This document shows, piece by piece, positions 40,413 to 49,420 of a stretch of DNA of 64,000 bases. Below the pieces are notes generated by a model. It searched no databases. It saw only the letters and a program-made list of their open reading frames with translations, and had not been told where the DNA came from. The DNA is taken from the NCBI RefSeq assembly GCF_000013745.1, contig NC_007925.1, positions 4,154,001 through 4,218,000 of the forward strand. The letters are read 5' to 3'. The stretch is from Rhodopseudomonas_A palustris_F. Lineage in GTDB: Bacteria; Pseudomonadota; Alphaproteobacteria; Rhizobiales; Xanthobacteraceae. Within the stretch, counting starts at the first letter, position 1. Each line of letters opens with the position of its first letter. The position numbers were made by a program, and so were the translations under genes.

Positions 40413-41201
40413 CTATCGCCTCGGAATGGCATCGAAGGCGCCCCAGTCGATCCGTCGCAGGTCCTTCCGAAACGGCTCCAGCCCGGCGGACTTTTTTTCC
40501 GCGGTGCTCGCCGAAGGGTGCCATCGCGCCAGGCGTTTTTCCTCGGGCGACAGGCTGGCGTACCATTCCTCGCTTGTTCCTTTGAACGGCAGCTTCTGCT
40601 TGGACGGCGGCGGCGTTTGATCTGCGGGCGACGGCATCATGGCCATATGGAGCGCAGGAAATTTCTTGGCGAGCGTTCCCTGGGTCGCGGGCTCCTTGGT
40701 CTCCGTCACCGTCAAGCCAGCCAGACGATAGCCCGCGCCGAAGGCGAGATGCAGGGCGTTTCGATCCACGGCCCGAATGGAATTCACATCCTCGATGTTG
40801 TCGAAGGTGACGAATATTGGTGTGTTGTCGTAAGACGAAGCGTCCCGATCTCGCTCTGAGATCAGATAAGCCACCATGCGTTTCTGCCAAAATTGGTCAT
40901 GCAGAAGCATGAAGACATAACGTCCATCCCCGAGGTCCGCATAAGGAGCCTCGCCCTTTATTCCAAAGGCACCTCTGACGGCGGACGGATACCACCAGGG
41001 TGCGTTGGAGTGGGTCAGCTCAAAGACGGATGAACCACGTACCGTGCCCTGCGGAGTTGCTATTTCGATCGTGACTTTCTTGCTGCCGATTTTCTTTGTC
41101 GCCGATCCGCTGAAGAAAATCAGATACCCGCCGGCGAGCACGATCACCCAGGCCAATAAGCGTTTCACGACCCGCGCCCCATATTGCTCGCCGGGCCTCA
41201 T
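40413..41201 (-). CDS. Unknown membrane-anchored protein between hupV and hupS
   Basis: I do not recognise this 262-residue protein. It has one hydrophobic segment near the N-terminus (about residues 14-31, LLAWVIVLAGGYLIFF), then a polar domain with YVFMLLHDQFWQKRM, NTPIFVTFDNIEDVNS and TVTETKEP. A Pro-rich joint (SPADQTPPPSK) and a charged tail with WYASLSPEEKRLARWHPS complete it. This looks like a single-pass protein with a soluble domain on the outer face. Its base composition is less GC-biased than its hup neighbours. It sits exactly where hupV and hupS are normally adjacent. A GTG at 41171 or an upstream start at 41273 is possible. Confidence 0.7.
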   Translation of the reverse strand: MRPGEQYGARVVKRLLAWVIVLAGGYLIFFSGSATKKIGSKKVTIEIATPQGTVRGSSVFELTHSNAPWWYPSAVRGAFGIKGEAPYADLGDGRYVFMLLHDQFWQKRMVAYLISERDRDASSYDNTPIFVTFDNIEDVNSIRAVDRNALHLAFGAGYRLAGLTVTETKEPATQGTLAKKFPALHMAMMPSPADQTPPPSKQKLPFKGTSEEWYASLSPEEKRLARWHPSASTAEKKSAGLEPFRKDLRRIDWGAFDAIPRR

Positions 41202-41285
41202 CGCCCCGCAAATGCCCAATATTGTGAACCGCCCATGTAAAAGAACGGTTGAAGAAGCTGGCTCACGCGCCAATGGGTCCGCATC

Positions 41286-42728
41286 CTAATGTGCGGTGCA
41301 CACCATGCAGGGATCGAACGACCGCACCACGTGCTGCACCGCGACCGAGGCCGCGCCCTCGGCGCCGACCGGGGTGCCGACCAGCGCCTGCTCCAGCGGC
41401 CCGGCGACGCCGTCGGCATCGCGCGGCGAAAAATTCCAGGTGGTCGGCGCGATGATCTGATAGCGGCGGATGCGGTCGCCCGAGAGTTCGATCCAATGGC
41501 CGAGGCTGCCTCGTGCGGCCTCCACAAGACCAATGCCGGCGCCCTCGCCCACCCGCGCGGCGGCATCGAGAAACGGCGCGTCGAGCGCGATCTGCCGCGC
41601 CCAGCGATCCATCGCCAACGCCAACCGCGCGGTTTCCAGCAGCCGGGCGATGACGCGGGTTCTCACGTTAGGGCCATGGCGCCGCACCAGATCGCGGATC
41701 AGGGCATCGCCGTCGACCGCCTGCCGCGCCAGCGCGCCGACCTCGATCGGCCGGCTGTCGAGCCTAGGCGCCTTGCACCAGCTATAGCCGCCCGGGCGAT
41801 CGGCGTCGGGCAGCGTCTGCGCCAGAGCCGGCTCGGCCGCGGTGTCGCGCATCCAGGCGTGCGAGACATCCTCGGTGATGGCGTCGATGTCGAGCACGCG
41901 CGGCGTCGACGTCGCGGGATCATAGAGGCCAGCGGCGAACAACGGCGCCTCCAGGCCTTGATAGGCGCCGAAGCTCATCAACGACGTCGCGCCACGGCCG
42001 AGCTTGTCGAGTGCGAGGTCGTCGGCGATGGCGAGAAATCTTGCGAAGTCACCAATGCGGCCATCGCGCCAACTCTCCAGCGCCGCGGCGCTGCGCAGCG
42101 CCAGCACCGCCTCGAGATCGTCGCCGAACACGATGGATTCCAGAAAGCCGCGGAAGTCGGCGATGATCGACAACAGCCGCACCCGTTCTCCGAGCCCGAT
42201 CGCGCGGGTCGTGCCGCCGGGTTGAAACGCCAGACTGTGCGGCCATTTGCCGGCGATCAGTCCCATGATCTCCAACAGCCTCGCCCGCGCCGGCAGCACC
42301 TCTCGCGCGGCGGTGCCTCGCGTGGCGGTGAAGCGTTCGGCGACCGCGGGGTGCCAGGGCCACGCCGCGTAGCTGTCGCGGGCAAAATCCGGCATGAAGA
42401 ACACGTAGAAATGCGTCAGGTGATCGGCGGCGTTCTCCGCGGCGTGGGCGATATTGGCGGCGTGTAGGCCGTTCGGCGCCGGGTGCAAGCCGTCAACCGC
42501 ACGCAGCGCCGCCACCGCCGCCATCGACTGCGACACCGAGCAGATGCCGCAGATCCGCGGCGCCAGCGTCAACGCATCGAGCGAAGGCCGGCCTTCGAGA
42601 ATCTGCTCGAAGCCGCGATAGAGCGGCGCGGTGACTTCGGCCGACACCACCACGCCGTCGTCGATATCGAGCCGCACTTCGAGATCGCCCTCGACGCGGT
42701 TGAACGGGCCGACCGTGATCCGCCGCAT
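41286..42728 (-). CDS. hupV: H2-sensing regulatory hydrogenase large subunit HupV
   Basis: HupV with HupU forms the cytoplasmic H2 sensor that signals to HupT. The 480-residue protein has RVEGDLEVRLDID, RICGICSVSQSMA and the C-terminal DPCMVCTAH, which is the very end. The lack of a tail after this His is the known mark of sensor hydrogenases, which need no HupD cleavage. The frame is intact throughout. Its ATG shares one base with the hupU stop (TGATG). Confidence 0.95.
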   Translation of the reverse strand: MRRITVGPFNRVEGDLEVRLDIDDGVVVSAEVTAPLYRGFEQILEGRPSLDALTLAPRICGICSVSQSMAAVAALRAVDGLHPAPNGLHAANIAHAAENAADHLTHFYVFFMPDFARDSYAAWPWHPAVAERFTATRGTAAREVLPARARLLEIMGLIAGKWPHSLAFQPGGTTRAIGLGERVRLLSIIADFRGFLESIVFGDDLEAVLALRSAAALESWRDGRIGDFARFLAIADDLALDKLGRGATSLMSFGAYQGLEAPLFAAGLYDPATSTPRVLDIDAITEDVSHAWMRDTAAEPALAQTLPDADRPGGYSWCKAPRLDSRPIEVGALARQAVDGDALIRDLVRRHGPNVRTRVIARLLETARLALAMDRWARQIALDAPFLDAAARVGEGAGIGLVEAARGSLGHWIELSGDRIRRYQIIAPTTWNFSPRDADGVAGPLEQALVGTPVGAEGAASVAVQHVVRSFDPCMVCTAH

Positions 42729-43729
42729 CACTTGCGCCGATGTCCGGACGGCGTCGGCGGCACCACGACGTGATCGGCGGTGGCGTTGGCGCGCACCCGC
42801 TTCGGCGTCGCCGATTTCGACAGTGCCGCCAGCGCCACGAACCAGGCTTTTGGCATATCGAGCGGCAAGCCGACGGGAATGCCCGCGACCTTCGCGGTGG
42901 TCATGTAGTTGTGCGCGGCTTCGAAGCCCGGCGAGGTGCAGGCGATGCAGGGATAGCCGGCCTGGGTGCAGGAGCCGCCGCCGTTCCAGGAGCGCTGGTT
43001 GCAATCGCCGACCGCCTGCGTCGCCTTGCAGCCGAGATGCTCCATCAGACAGCCGCGCTGCGACATCGCCTCGGCGCTGGCCTTGAATTCGTAGAACTCG
43101 TTGCGGGCGCAGCCGTGATGCGCCAGATGCTCGGCGAAGAATTTTGGCCGTGCGAAACTATCCAGCGCCGCGGCGGAGAATTCGCCCAAAGCCAGCGCGG
43201 CCAGCGTCTCGGCGATCCAGCCGGGATGCGGCGCGCAGCCGGCGATGTTGATCACCGGCAGGCCCGCCTTGGAACGGAACGCCGCGCCGAGCACGCCGCC
43301 CGGTTCGGTGCCGAGAAACTGCAAGCCGGAGGCATCGGTCGGATTGTGCCCGGCCGCCGGCACGCCGCCGTAGGCCGAACAGCTTCCCACTGCGACCACG
43401 TAGTCGGCGCGCGGCGCCAATTCGGAAATCCAGGACGCCATCGAGCGGCCGGTGCCGCCCAGCATGTTGAAGCGGCCGCTGCCGTTCGGTCCGCGCAGCA
43501 CCGCGCCCTCGACCACCAGCACCGACAACGGCGTGCGCGCGGCCGACACGGCGGCGAGCAGATCGATCACGTCGTCGGCAGTGGCCTCGCTGACCGACGG
43601 ATGCCACAGCAGGTTGATGTCGAACGAGGCGAGCTCGGCGAACCAGCCGGCGCGGCCCTGCTCGAGGATCGCCATGGTGCAGCCGCCGCAGCCGGCGGCC
43701 TGCAGCCATAAGAGGTTGATCGGTCCCAT
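42728..43729 (-). CDS. hupU: H2-sensing regulatory hydrogenase small subunit HupU
   Basis: This 333-residue Fe-S subunit of the H2 sensor starts MGPINLLWLQAAGCGGCTMAI (GCGGC proximal cluster) and has VGSCSAYGG, AGCAPHPGW, the His-Cys HHGCARNEFYE, CLMEHLGCKG-like CLMEHLGCKATQ and CIACTSPGFE. It has no twin-arginine signal and no C-terminal membrane helix, so it stays in the cytoplasm, as expected for HupU. The ATG at 43729 is chosen; the frame runs 73 codons further upstream without family similarity. Confidence 0.95.
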   Translation of the reverse strand: MGPINLLWLQAAGCGGCTMAILEQGRAGWFAELASFDINLLWHPSVSEATADDVIDLLAAVSAARTPLSVLVVEGAVLRGPNGSGRFNMLGGTGRSMASWISELAPRADYVVAVGSCSAYGGVPAAGHNPTDASGLQFLGTEPGGVLGAAFRSKAGLPVINIAGCAPHPGWIAETLAALALGEFSAAALDSFARPKFFAEHLAHHGCARNEFYEFKASAEAMSQRGCLMEHLGCKATQAVGDCNQRSWNGGGSCTQAGYPCIACTSPGFEAAHNYMTTAKVAGIPVGLPLDMPKAWFVALAALSKSATPKRVRANATADHVVVPPTPSGHRRK

Positions 43730-43953
43730 CGCGCTCCTTGGCCGGTCGCTTGCCGGATCTTGGCGGATCTTGGCGGATCTTGGCGGCAAGGCCCTGCCGC
43801 CGTCCCTCGGCGGCATTTGTCGCCGATTTTTTGCGACCGCGCCACTCGGGAAAACGCCGCGCTGGGGCAGCTGACGCTGCTCGTGCCCCGGAATGACGGC
43901 CCGGGACTCTTGAACCGCATCAATCCTAACCGAAAATGCTCTAGCCAAAGCTC
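43730..43953. other. Spacer upstream of hupU with short tandem and partial palindromic repeats
   Basis: A 10-base unit (CGGATCTTGG) is repeated three times in a row at about 43754-43783. A partial copy of the GTCATTCCGGGG-type repeat lies near 43860-43902. The hupUV promoter should be in here, but no clear sigma-54 site is seen, which agrees with constitutive sensor expression in relatives. Confidence 0.5.
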
Positions 43954-44008
43954 ACCGAAAACCGAAACGCCGCAGCCGGCACCGAGATTCGGTGACCGCC
44001 TGCGGCGT
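43954..44008 (-). terminator. Rho-independent terminator after the repeat gene (copy A)
   Basis: On the minus strand a stem of ACGCCGCAG and CTGCGGCGT, with an inner CACCGA/TCGGTG stem, is followed by TTTCGGTTTTCGG. It is 67 bases after the stop codon of the repeat gene at 44075. The matching terminator follows the copy at 55851. Confidence 0.7.
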
Positions 44009-44074
44009 GTGATGGTCTTGGAAGGTCGAGAAAGCGGCTTACCGGCTTTGCCGGCCTCTTTGATTCTGGGGGCG

Positions 44075-44506
44075 TCAGTTCAGCAGCGTCGGAATTCCCA
44101 GCAGGGACGACAACGTCCGCGGATTCTTGATCAGCAGCGGCACGCCGGAGAACGAGCGGTAGCCCTTCTTCTCCTGCAGCAACAGCGGCGCGCCCGACAT
44201 CGACTTGTACGGGCCCTTGGTGTTGATCAACAGCGGCATTCCGGAGAACGACTGATAGGCGCCCTTCTGCTGCAGCAGCAGCGGCGTTCCCGACAACGAC
44301 CGGTACGGGCCCTTGGTGTTGATCAGAAGCGGCGTGCCGGAGAACGAGTAATGCGGCCCGCGGGTCGGCAGCAGGATCAGCGACCCGGAATAGGAGTTGT
44401 ATTCCGCTGTCGGCTTGGTCAACAGCGGGGTCCCGGAAAAGGACTTGTAGGGGCCGGTGGTGTTGATCAGCAACGGCATTCCCGAAAAGGATCGATAGTT
44501 CGACAT
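44075..44506 (-). CDS. 16-residue-repeat protein, putative LH2 gamma subunit (copy A)
   Basis: This 143-residue protein is MSN followed by eight units of exactly 16 residues (consensus YxSxSGTPLLxxxxGP, residues 4-131). A last partial unit LSSLLGIPTLLN closes it. There is no signal peptide and no long hydrophobic helix. It differs from the copy at 55851-56282 at only 8 of 143 positions. That copy lies in a puc operon. I infer it is the ribbon-like gamma polypeptide that wraps R. palustris LH2 and binds extra bacteriochlorophyll, or a relative; this rests on repeat form and gene context, not on a database match. It lies far from any puc gene, downstream of an aminopeptidase gene. Confidence 0.75.
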   Translation of the reverse strand: MSNYRSFSGMPLLINTTGPYKSFSGTPLLTKPTAEYNSYSGSLILLPTRGPHYSFSGTPLLINTKGPYRSLSGTPLLLQQKGAYQSFSGMPLLINTKGPYKSMSGAPLLLQEKKGYRSFSGVPLLIKNPRTLSSLLGIPTLLN

Positions 44507-44521
44507 CAGATTTACCCCGGT

Positions 44522-44690
44522 TATTTCGATAAGTTGGGATGCCAAGCCGAGACGACAGTGGCGTCGAGTCGTTCAGGAGCAGCGGCGTCGCCGACGGCGG
44601 CTTGGACGCGCCCTTCTGTTCGAGCAGCAATGGCGTGCCAGAGAACGGGGTGCAGGTGCCAGCACTCTTTAGCAGTAGAGGCGTACCTGA
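44522..44690 (-). pseudogene. Broken 3' remnant of the longer repeat gene
   Basis: On the minus strand the frame reads SSSGTPLLLKSAG, FSGTPLLLEQKG, SATPLLLN and SSRLGIPT. This matches the last three repeats and end of the gene at 56298-56969. A one-base loss relative to that copy (GATAAGTTGGG versus GATAAGGTTGGG on the plus strand) shifts the frame at the end. The 5' part, including the N-terminal domain, is missing. It precedes copy A just as the full gene precedes copy B, so the whole segment was duplicated together. Confidence 0.75.
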
Positions 44691-44909
44691 GGAGGAGCGG
44701 CGCCCCGCGCCAGCCTTGTATCCACCATTCAATTCTATCTGTAGTTGCAGAATTTGCCGAAAACCACACAAGCGCGACGTTCGAACTCAGAACCGGTGCC
44801 CCAGAGCGGCCGCGTTTGGCGTCCGCTGGCCACAGCGCAAACGTCGTCTCGCTCTGGAGCAGATGCGAGCCGGTCACGGGGCGCCGCGGCGGCGCGCCGG
44901 TAAAGGACG

Positions 44910-46166
44910 TCAGGCCCACTCGCCCTGGCGAAACACCGCAACGCGGCTGCCATCGCTGCGAATGCCGTCGACGTCGGTGTGGGCGGACCCGATCATCCAG
45001 TCGATATGGATCAGGCTGGTGTTGCCGCCCTGCTGCGCGATCTGCTCCGGGGTCAGACGGTCGCCCTGCAGAAAGCACTTCGAATAGCATTGGCCGAGCG
45101 CGATGTGGCTGGCGGCATTCTCGTCGAACAGCGTGTTGAAGAACAACAAGCCGCTGTGCGAGATCGGCGAGGAGTGCGGCACCAAGGCCACTTCGCCGAG
45201 CCGCCTTGCGCCCCCGTCGGTGTCGAGCACCTTGTTGAGCACCTCCTCGCCGCGGCTGGCCTTGGCCGCGACGATCCGGCCGTCCTTGAATTCAACGGCG
45301 ATGTCTTCGATCAGCGAGCCCTGATAGGACAGCGGCTTGGAACTGACGACCCGCCCCTCCACCCGGTGCGCATGCGGCGTGGTGAAGACTTCTTCGGTCG
45401 GGATGTTGGCATTGCAGGTGACGCCGTTCTTCGCGGTGGATTCGCCGCCTTGCCATTCGTGGCCGTCGGCGAGGCCGATCGTCAGGTCGGTGCCCGGCCC
45501 CAAATAGTGCAAGCCGGCAAAGCGCTGGCCGTTGAGCCAGGCGGTGCGCGCCCGCAATTCGGCATTGTGCGCGGTCCACGCCGCGACCGGGTCGTCATTG
45601 TCGACGCGGGAGGCCGCGAAGATCGCCGCGGCGAGCTTGCCGATGGCGACGTCCTCGGCGTCCTCGGCAAACACCAGCTTGGCCCAGGCCGCGCTCGGAT
45701 AGGCCAGGATATTCCAGTTGACGTCGAAGCCGACGATTTTCTCCAGCGCCGGCTTGTAGGCGATCGAATTGGCTTTGCTGGCCCGCGACACCCGCGCCGG
45801 ATCCTGCTCCGACAGCAGCATCGGATCCTCGCCGACGATGGCGAGCCGCGCGGTGTTGGCGCCGAAGGCTTTCGCCATTCCCTCATAGAGCCAGCCGGCC
45901 GCGCGGTCGAAGCTCGCATCCGGCGCGAACCGATACCGCGACAGCGTGATGGCCTCGTCCGACAGCATCGGGATCACCAAGCCCGCCCCCGCCCGATAGG
46001 CGTGATCGGCGACCAACCGCACCAACGGCAGCGCCGCGGTCGGGGCCGTCACCAGCAGGTCCTGCCCGGCCTGCAGCCGCAGCCCGACCTTGATGGCGAG
46101 CTCGGCCAATCGGTCGAGTTTCACCGGATCGATCGGGGGCGAGATGCTGCGTTGATGAATCGTCAT
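44910..46166 (-). CDS. Aminopeptidase, M29 (thermophilic aminopeptidase) family
   Basis: This 418-residue cytoplasmic metallopeptidase releases N-terminal residues. Visible family parts are DRLAELAIKVGLRLQAGQDLLV at the start (pieces LAELAIKVGL and QAGQDLLV), GTDLTIGLADGHEWQGG, ANIPTEEVFTTPHAHRVEG with the metal-site Glu, GEVALVPHSSPIS and LFFNTLFDENAASHIALG. The end carries HIDWMIGS. The start ATG at 46166 has the family N-terminus. It is transcribed alone toward the duplicated repeat genes. Confidence 0.92.
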   Translation of the reverse strand: MTIHQRSISPPIDPVKLDRLAELAIKVGLRLQAGQDLLVTAPTAALPLVRLVADHAYRAGAGLVIPMLSDEAITLSRYRFAPDASFDRAAGWLYEGMAKAFGANTARLAIVGEDPMLLSEQDPARVSRASKANSIAYKPALEKIVGFDVNWNILAYPSAAWAKLVFAEDAEDVAIGKLAAAIFAASRVDNDDPVAAWTAHNAELRARTAWLNGQRFAGLHYLGPGTDLTIGLADGHEWQGGESTAKNGVTCNANIPTEEVFTTPHAHRVEGRVVSSKPLSYQGSLIEDIAVEFKDGRIVAAKASRGEEVLNKVLDTDGGARRLGEVALVPHSSPISHSGLLFFNTLFDENAASHIALGQCYSKCFLQGDRLTPEQIAQQGGNTSLIHIDWMIGSAHTDVDGIRSDGSRVAVFRQGEWA

Positions 46167-46304
46167 GGAATACCCTCTGGCAACCTGAATGCGCCGCCAT
46201 CGTCGCCGCATCTGGCCCGCTTGTCGACAGCGCACGCCGGAAAAATATCTTCGCCGCATCGGCGGGATTTGTCGATCGGCCCGCCGCTGGGCCGGTCGGA
46301 GCGG

Positions 46305-47458
46305 TCACGAGGCTCGTTTTCCGCTTTTGGTTTCGTTGCCCCGCCGTTCGGCCGCCAAAATCTCGAGCAGCCGCCACGCCGGATGATCGTCCGTGAGGCT
46401 CTCGAGCGATTGCGCGTAGCGCCGACGCCAGTTCGGGTGCTCGGTGGATGTCGCCGGCACGTTCACCGGATCGTGCTCGTCGAGCAGATCGTCGAGGTGA
46501 AATGATCGCGCAGCGCCTGAAACAACGAGCTGTTGCGCAGGGCTTCGCCGGCCTGTTCGACGAAGCTTTGGAACGCGCTGTTCCGCGCCTGACTGGCCGC
46601 GGAGCGGAAATCCTCATAGGCCAGCCACAACGCTTGCAGCTTGAGCGCGTTGGCCAGGCTGTAGTCGATTTGCGAGGTGGCGCGGCAGCGCGTGAGGCGG
46701 TCGCTGAACGCCGGCTGCTCCAGCAATTGGCGGGCCCGTTCCGAATGCCGGAATTCCGGGATCGCGACCACGTCGATGTACAATACGTTGAGAAAATGGC
46801 GGCTCGCCGGTGAATAGGGACTGGCGTGCTCCGGCTTGTCCGGAAACATCTGATGCAGCGGATTGAGGCCGAGCACGTCGCAGCCGTGCTTCGCCGACAG
46901 CTTGGCAAATTGCGCCAAGTCGCCGAAGTCGCCGATCCCCCAATTGCGCGCCGAGCGCAGCAGATAGAGTTGCAGCGAAATGCCGAACGAGCGACCGCCG
47001 CGCGCGACGTTCTCAGGCAACCAGCAGCGCCCCGGCGTCACGATCAGCGTGGTCCGCGCGTTGTGCGCTTGCAGCAGCAACTCGTGATAGCCGTAGGGGA
47101 TGTCGGACAGGATCAGCTGGCGCGCGGAAACGTCGAGCGCACGGGTCGGTTCGGTCTCGCCGCGACGGCGCTTGCCGCTCTCGAACGTCACTTGCCAGGC
47201 GACCGGGCCTTGCGGAACCTGGTCGCCGAGATCGATGGCGATTCGGCCCTTCTCGGCGCGGACCACGATCGCGGGCGGAAACATCGCGGAACGCGGCGTG
47301 ACCACGCCCCGCCCGCGATCGGGACGCAGCACGCCCATGCTGGCCAGCAATTTGCGCAGCACGTCGTCGTCGACGATCACTGTGTTGCCGCGCGCATCGA
47401 CGAACTCGGCGGCGATGCCGTAGTCCGCTGCGAGCCGCCTGATCTGGTGTGAATTCAC
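46305..47458 (-). pseudogene. malQ: 4-alpha-glucanotransferase (malQ) with large internal deletion
   Basis: The N-terminal about 325 residues match MalQ (GH77), including WGIGDFGDL, LGLNPLHQMFPDKPEHASPYSP and FLNVLYIDV. They run into a short out-of-frame tail that stops at 46463. Immediately after, in another frame, the minus strand encodes the usual MalQ end: DEHDPVNVPATSTEHPNWRRR in pieces VNVPATSTEHPNW and RRYAQSLESL, stopping at 46305. About 300 or more residues between these parts, including the catalytic Asp/Glu residues, are absent. The join is near 46495. The gene cannot make an active enzyme. Confidence 0.85.
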
Positions 47459-48057
47459 TGGCCGCTCCTGGTTTGTTTCGCGTGATCATCGATGGTCCGC
47501 TGCGGCGACACACGACGATCCCGCGCCACCGCCCAGGCCGGCCGGTTCCGCGGCCCGACACCGCACAGCCCGGCGCCATCGATCGGCTCACCGAACCTGC
47601 TGACGTGACGTCGCCGAGCCACCATGAAGAACCCGAGAAGCTGATGATGATGACAGGTGAACAAACAGCAACGCCGCGCGTTCCTCGCGACGAAGCGGCG
47701 TGCGCATCGACCGATCGATCACCGTCTCGCCAGGGGCCGCGCTGAACGCCACCTCAAGGCGGCGCGGGCCGGCGAGGCCGGCCGCGGCTTCGTCGTGGTG
47801 GCGTCTGTTGAGAACCGCCGCTCCCCGCTTGAGCCGAAAGGTGCAAAGGCGACCGTTGCGGCGGTCGACTGTGCGGCCGATCCCTTGGAAATCTGTAAGG
47901 CTTACACTGACAAAATTAGTATTTCACCGGGCGTCGGACAGGGACGTTCCGGAGCTGCAATCGTTCACAACTGGTCTATCATGATCAGACGGCGGTCGTT
48001 CGCCGCCGGACAATTCCGAGAATCCTGCGCAGTTTCGTTTCAGGATGGAGCTGTCAA
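47459..48057. other. Region between malQ remnant and small ORF without recognisable gene
   Basis: No gene is recognised in these 600 bases. The frames present are Arg-rich and short. Given the broken malQ next to it, this may be eroded DNA of a former glycogen gene group, but no remnant could be identified by eye. Confidence 0.35.
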
Positions 48058-48282
48058 GTGCAAGATTTCATCCGTAATGAAAACCTTAAGCTCTATCGAC
48101 GGGCTTTGGACCAAACCACGGACGAGGGCCAGCGCCGTGTGTTGCTGGCGCTGCTGCAACGTCTGGTAACTGACCCGCGGCCATCTTGTCATTACCATCA
48201 CCGTGAACACCTCCGCCAGGGAACGGTGACCCCTGATCCCCCGGGCCGTTCGTCACGCGCGCTCGGGGGATCGACTTCTTGA
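48058..48282 (+). CDS. Small conserved-type hypothetical protein
   Basis: This frame starts with GTG at 48058 and encodes 74 residues. The first about 35 (QDFIRNENLKLYRRALDQ then TTDEGQRRVLLALLQRL) look like small Rhizobiales proteins of the pattern FIxxxNLxxYRxxL...R(K)LLxLL, often found near signalling genes. Those usually end soon after that point. Here the tail after residue 40 is unrelated and Pro/Arg-rich, so the 3' end may be frameshifted. Function unknown. Confidence 0.5.
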   Translation: MQDFIRNENLKLYRRALDQTTDEGQRRVLLALLQRLVTDPRPSCHYHHREHLRQGTVTPDPPGRSSRALGGSTS

Positions 48283-48514
48283 GCGCTCTCGACGTCAGCT
48301 GGGCCGGCCAGTCCGGGGGCAGCGTTTCTTGCTGCTAGGCGCCAGGTTGGATGGCAGCCTTTGGCAAGCATCCTCGCCCGACTCGCGCCGCTCTCGTGTT
48401 GCAGAGCTGTTGCCATCCGCGCTGCGTCATGAGAACGTCTGAGCGATTTCAAATCGGCTTCGATCGACTGGTTCGCGATCAAACGAGCCGGCTCCCTTCA
48501 ACCGTGAGATTGCG

Positions 48515-49411
48515 ATGAATCACGCGCCGACCGAGAATACGGTCGACCTTACGAATTGCGACCGTGAGCCGATCCATATTCCCGGCGCCATCCAGCCGCA
48601 CGGCCTGCTGATCGCTTTTACGGAAGACGATCTGCGCACGGTCAGTATCAGCGCCAATCTTCCCAATTTCGCGCCGTTGCAACCAGACGCCCTCCTCGGC
48701 GGCGCGTTGACCGAGATGTTCGACGCCGAACATCTGGTGCGTCTGCGGAATGTGCTGTCTGAGCCGGGAATGATCGCCGGATCGCCGGTCGCGCTGCGTT
48801 TTGCCGAGGGGACTCGGGCCGAGTTAAATGGTTCGGTCCATCGTCACGACGACCTGGTATTCCTCGAGCTCGAGACTCCGGAGCGCGACGTCATCGATTC
48901 CCACGCCTTCTTTGGGCGGACCAGCGGCGCGATCAAGCGATTGCAGGCGGCGCACAGCTTGGAGAGCGCCTGCGTCGCCGCGGCGCGCGAAGTGCGGCAA
49001 ATCACCGGCTTCGACCGCGTCAAGATCTACCGTTTCGCCGCGGATTACAGCGGACAGGTGATCGCCGAGGATCGCGCCGAGGGCACCGAGTCGTTTCTCG
49101 GGCTGCACTTTCCGCCTTCGGATATTCCGGTTCAGGCGCGCAAGCTCTACACGCTCAATCCGCTGCGCATGATCCCGGACGTCGACTATCGCCCGATCCC
49201 GCTGCTTCCCGACCTCAATCCGCGCACCGGCAAGCCGATCGACCTGAGCTTTGCGGTGTTGCGCAGCGTGTCGCCGATTCACCTGGAATACATGCGCAAT
49301 ATCGGGATGCGCGGCACCATGTCGATCTCGATCATGCGCGGCGACCGGCTGTGGGGCCTGATCGCCTGTCACAATCGCACGCCGCGCTACGCCAGCTACG
49401 ACGCGCGGTAG
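48515..49411 (+). CDS. bphP: Bacteriophytochrome, PAS-GAF part, ended by in-frame TAG
   Basis: This is the photosensory half of a biliverdin-binding phytochrome. The PAS domain (about 10-115) has the chromophore Cys15 in TNCDREPIHIPG. The GAF domain (about 130-298) has FDRVKIYRF, the FPPSDIPVQAR chromophore motif and the pyrrole-water His in SPIHLEY. Translation ends at a TAG (codon 299) in the GAF-PHY linker helix. The neighbouring phytochrome has Gln at this place (VRQACELIAQ versus AR-stop-ACEMVAQ), so one C-to-T change (CAG to TAG) explains it. The frame continues open to 50824. A 298-residue PAS-GAF product could still bind biliverdin. Confidence 0.9.
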   Translation: MNHAPTENTVDLTNCDREPIHIPGAIQPHGLLIAFTEDDLRTVSISANLPNFAPLQPDALLGGALTEMFDAEHLVRLRNVLSEPGMIAGSPVALRFAEGTRAELNGSVHRHDDLVFLELETPERDVIDSHAFFGRTSGAIKRLQAAHSLESACVAAAREVRQITGFDRVKIYRFAADYSGQVIAEDRAEGTESFLGLHFPPSDIPVQARKLYTLNPLRMIPDVDYRPIPLLPDLNPRTGKPIDLSFAVLRSVSPIHLEYMRNIGMRGTMSISIMRGDRLWGLIACHNRTPRYASYDAR

Positions 49412-49420
49412 GCCTGCGAA

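Noticed and set aside
43760..45139. 459-residue plus-strand frame over the duplicated repeat segment
   Set aside because: It is antisense to copy A of the repeat protein; its own periodicity (LLLQQQRR, GVDQQRH) is forced by the coding repeat on the other strand.
44979..46505. 508-residue frame on the plus strand
   Set aside because: It is antisense to the M29 aminopeptidase and to the malQ remnant and shows no domain.
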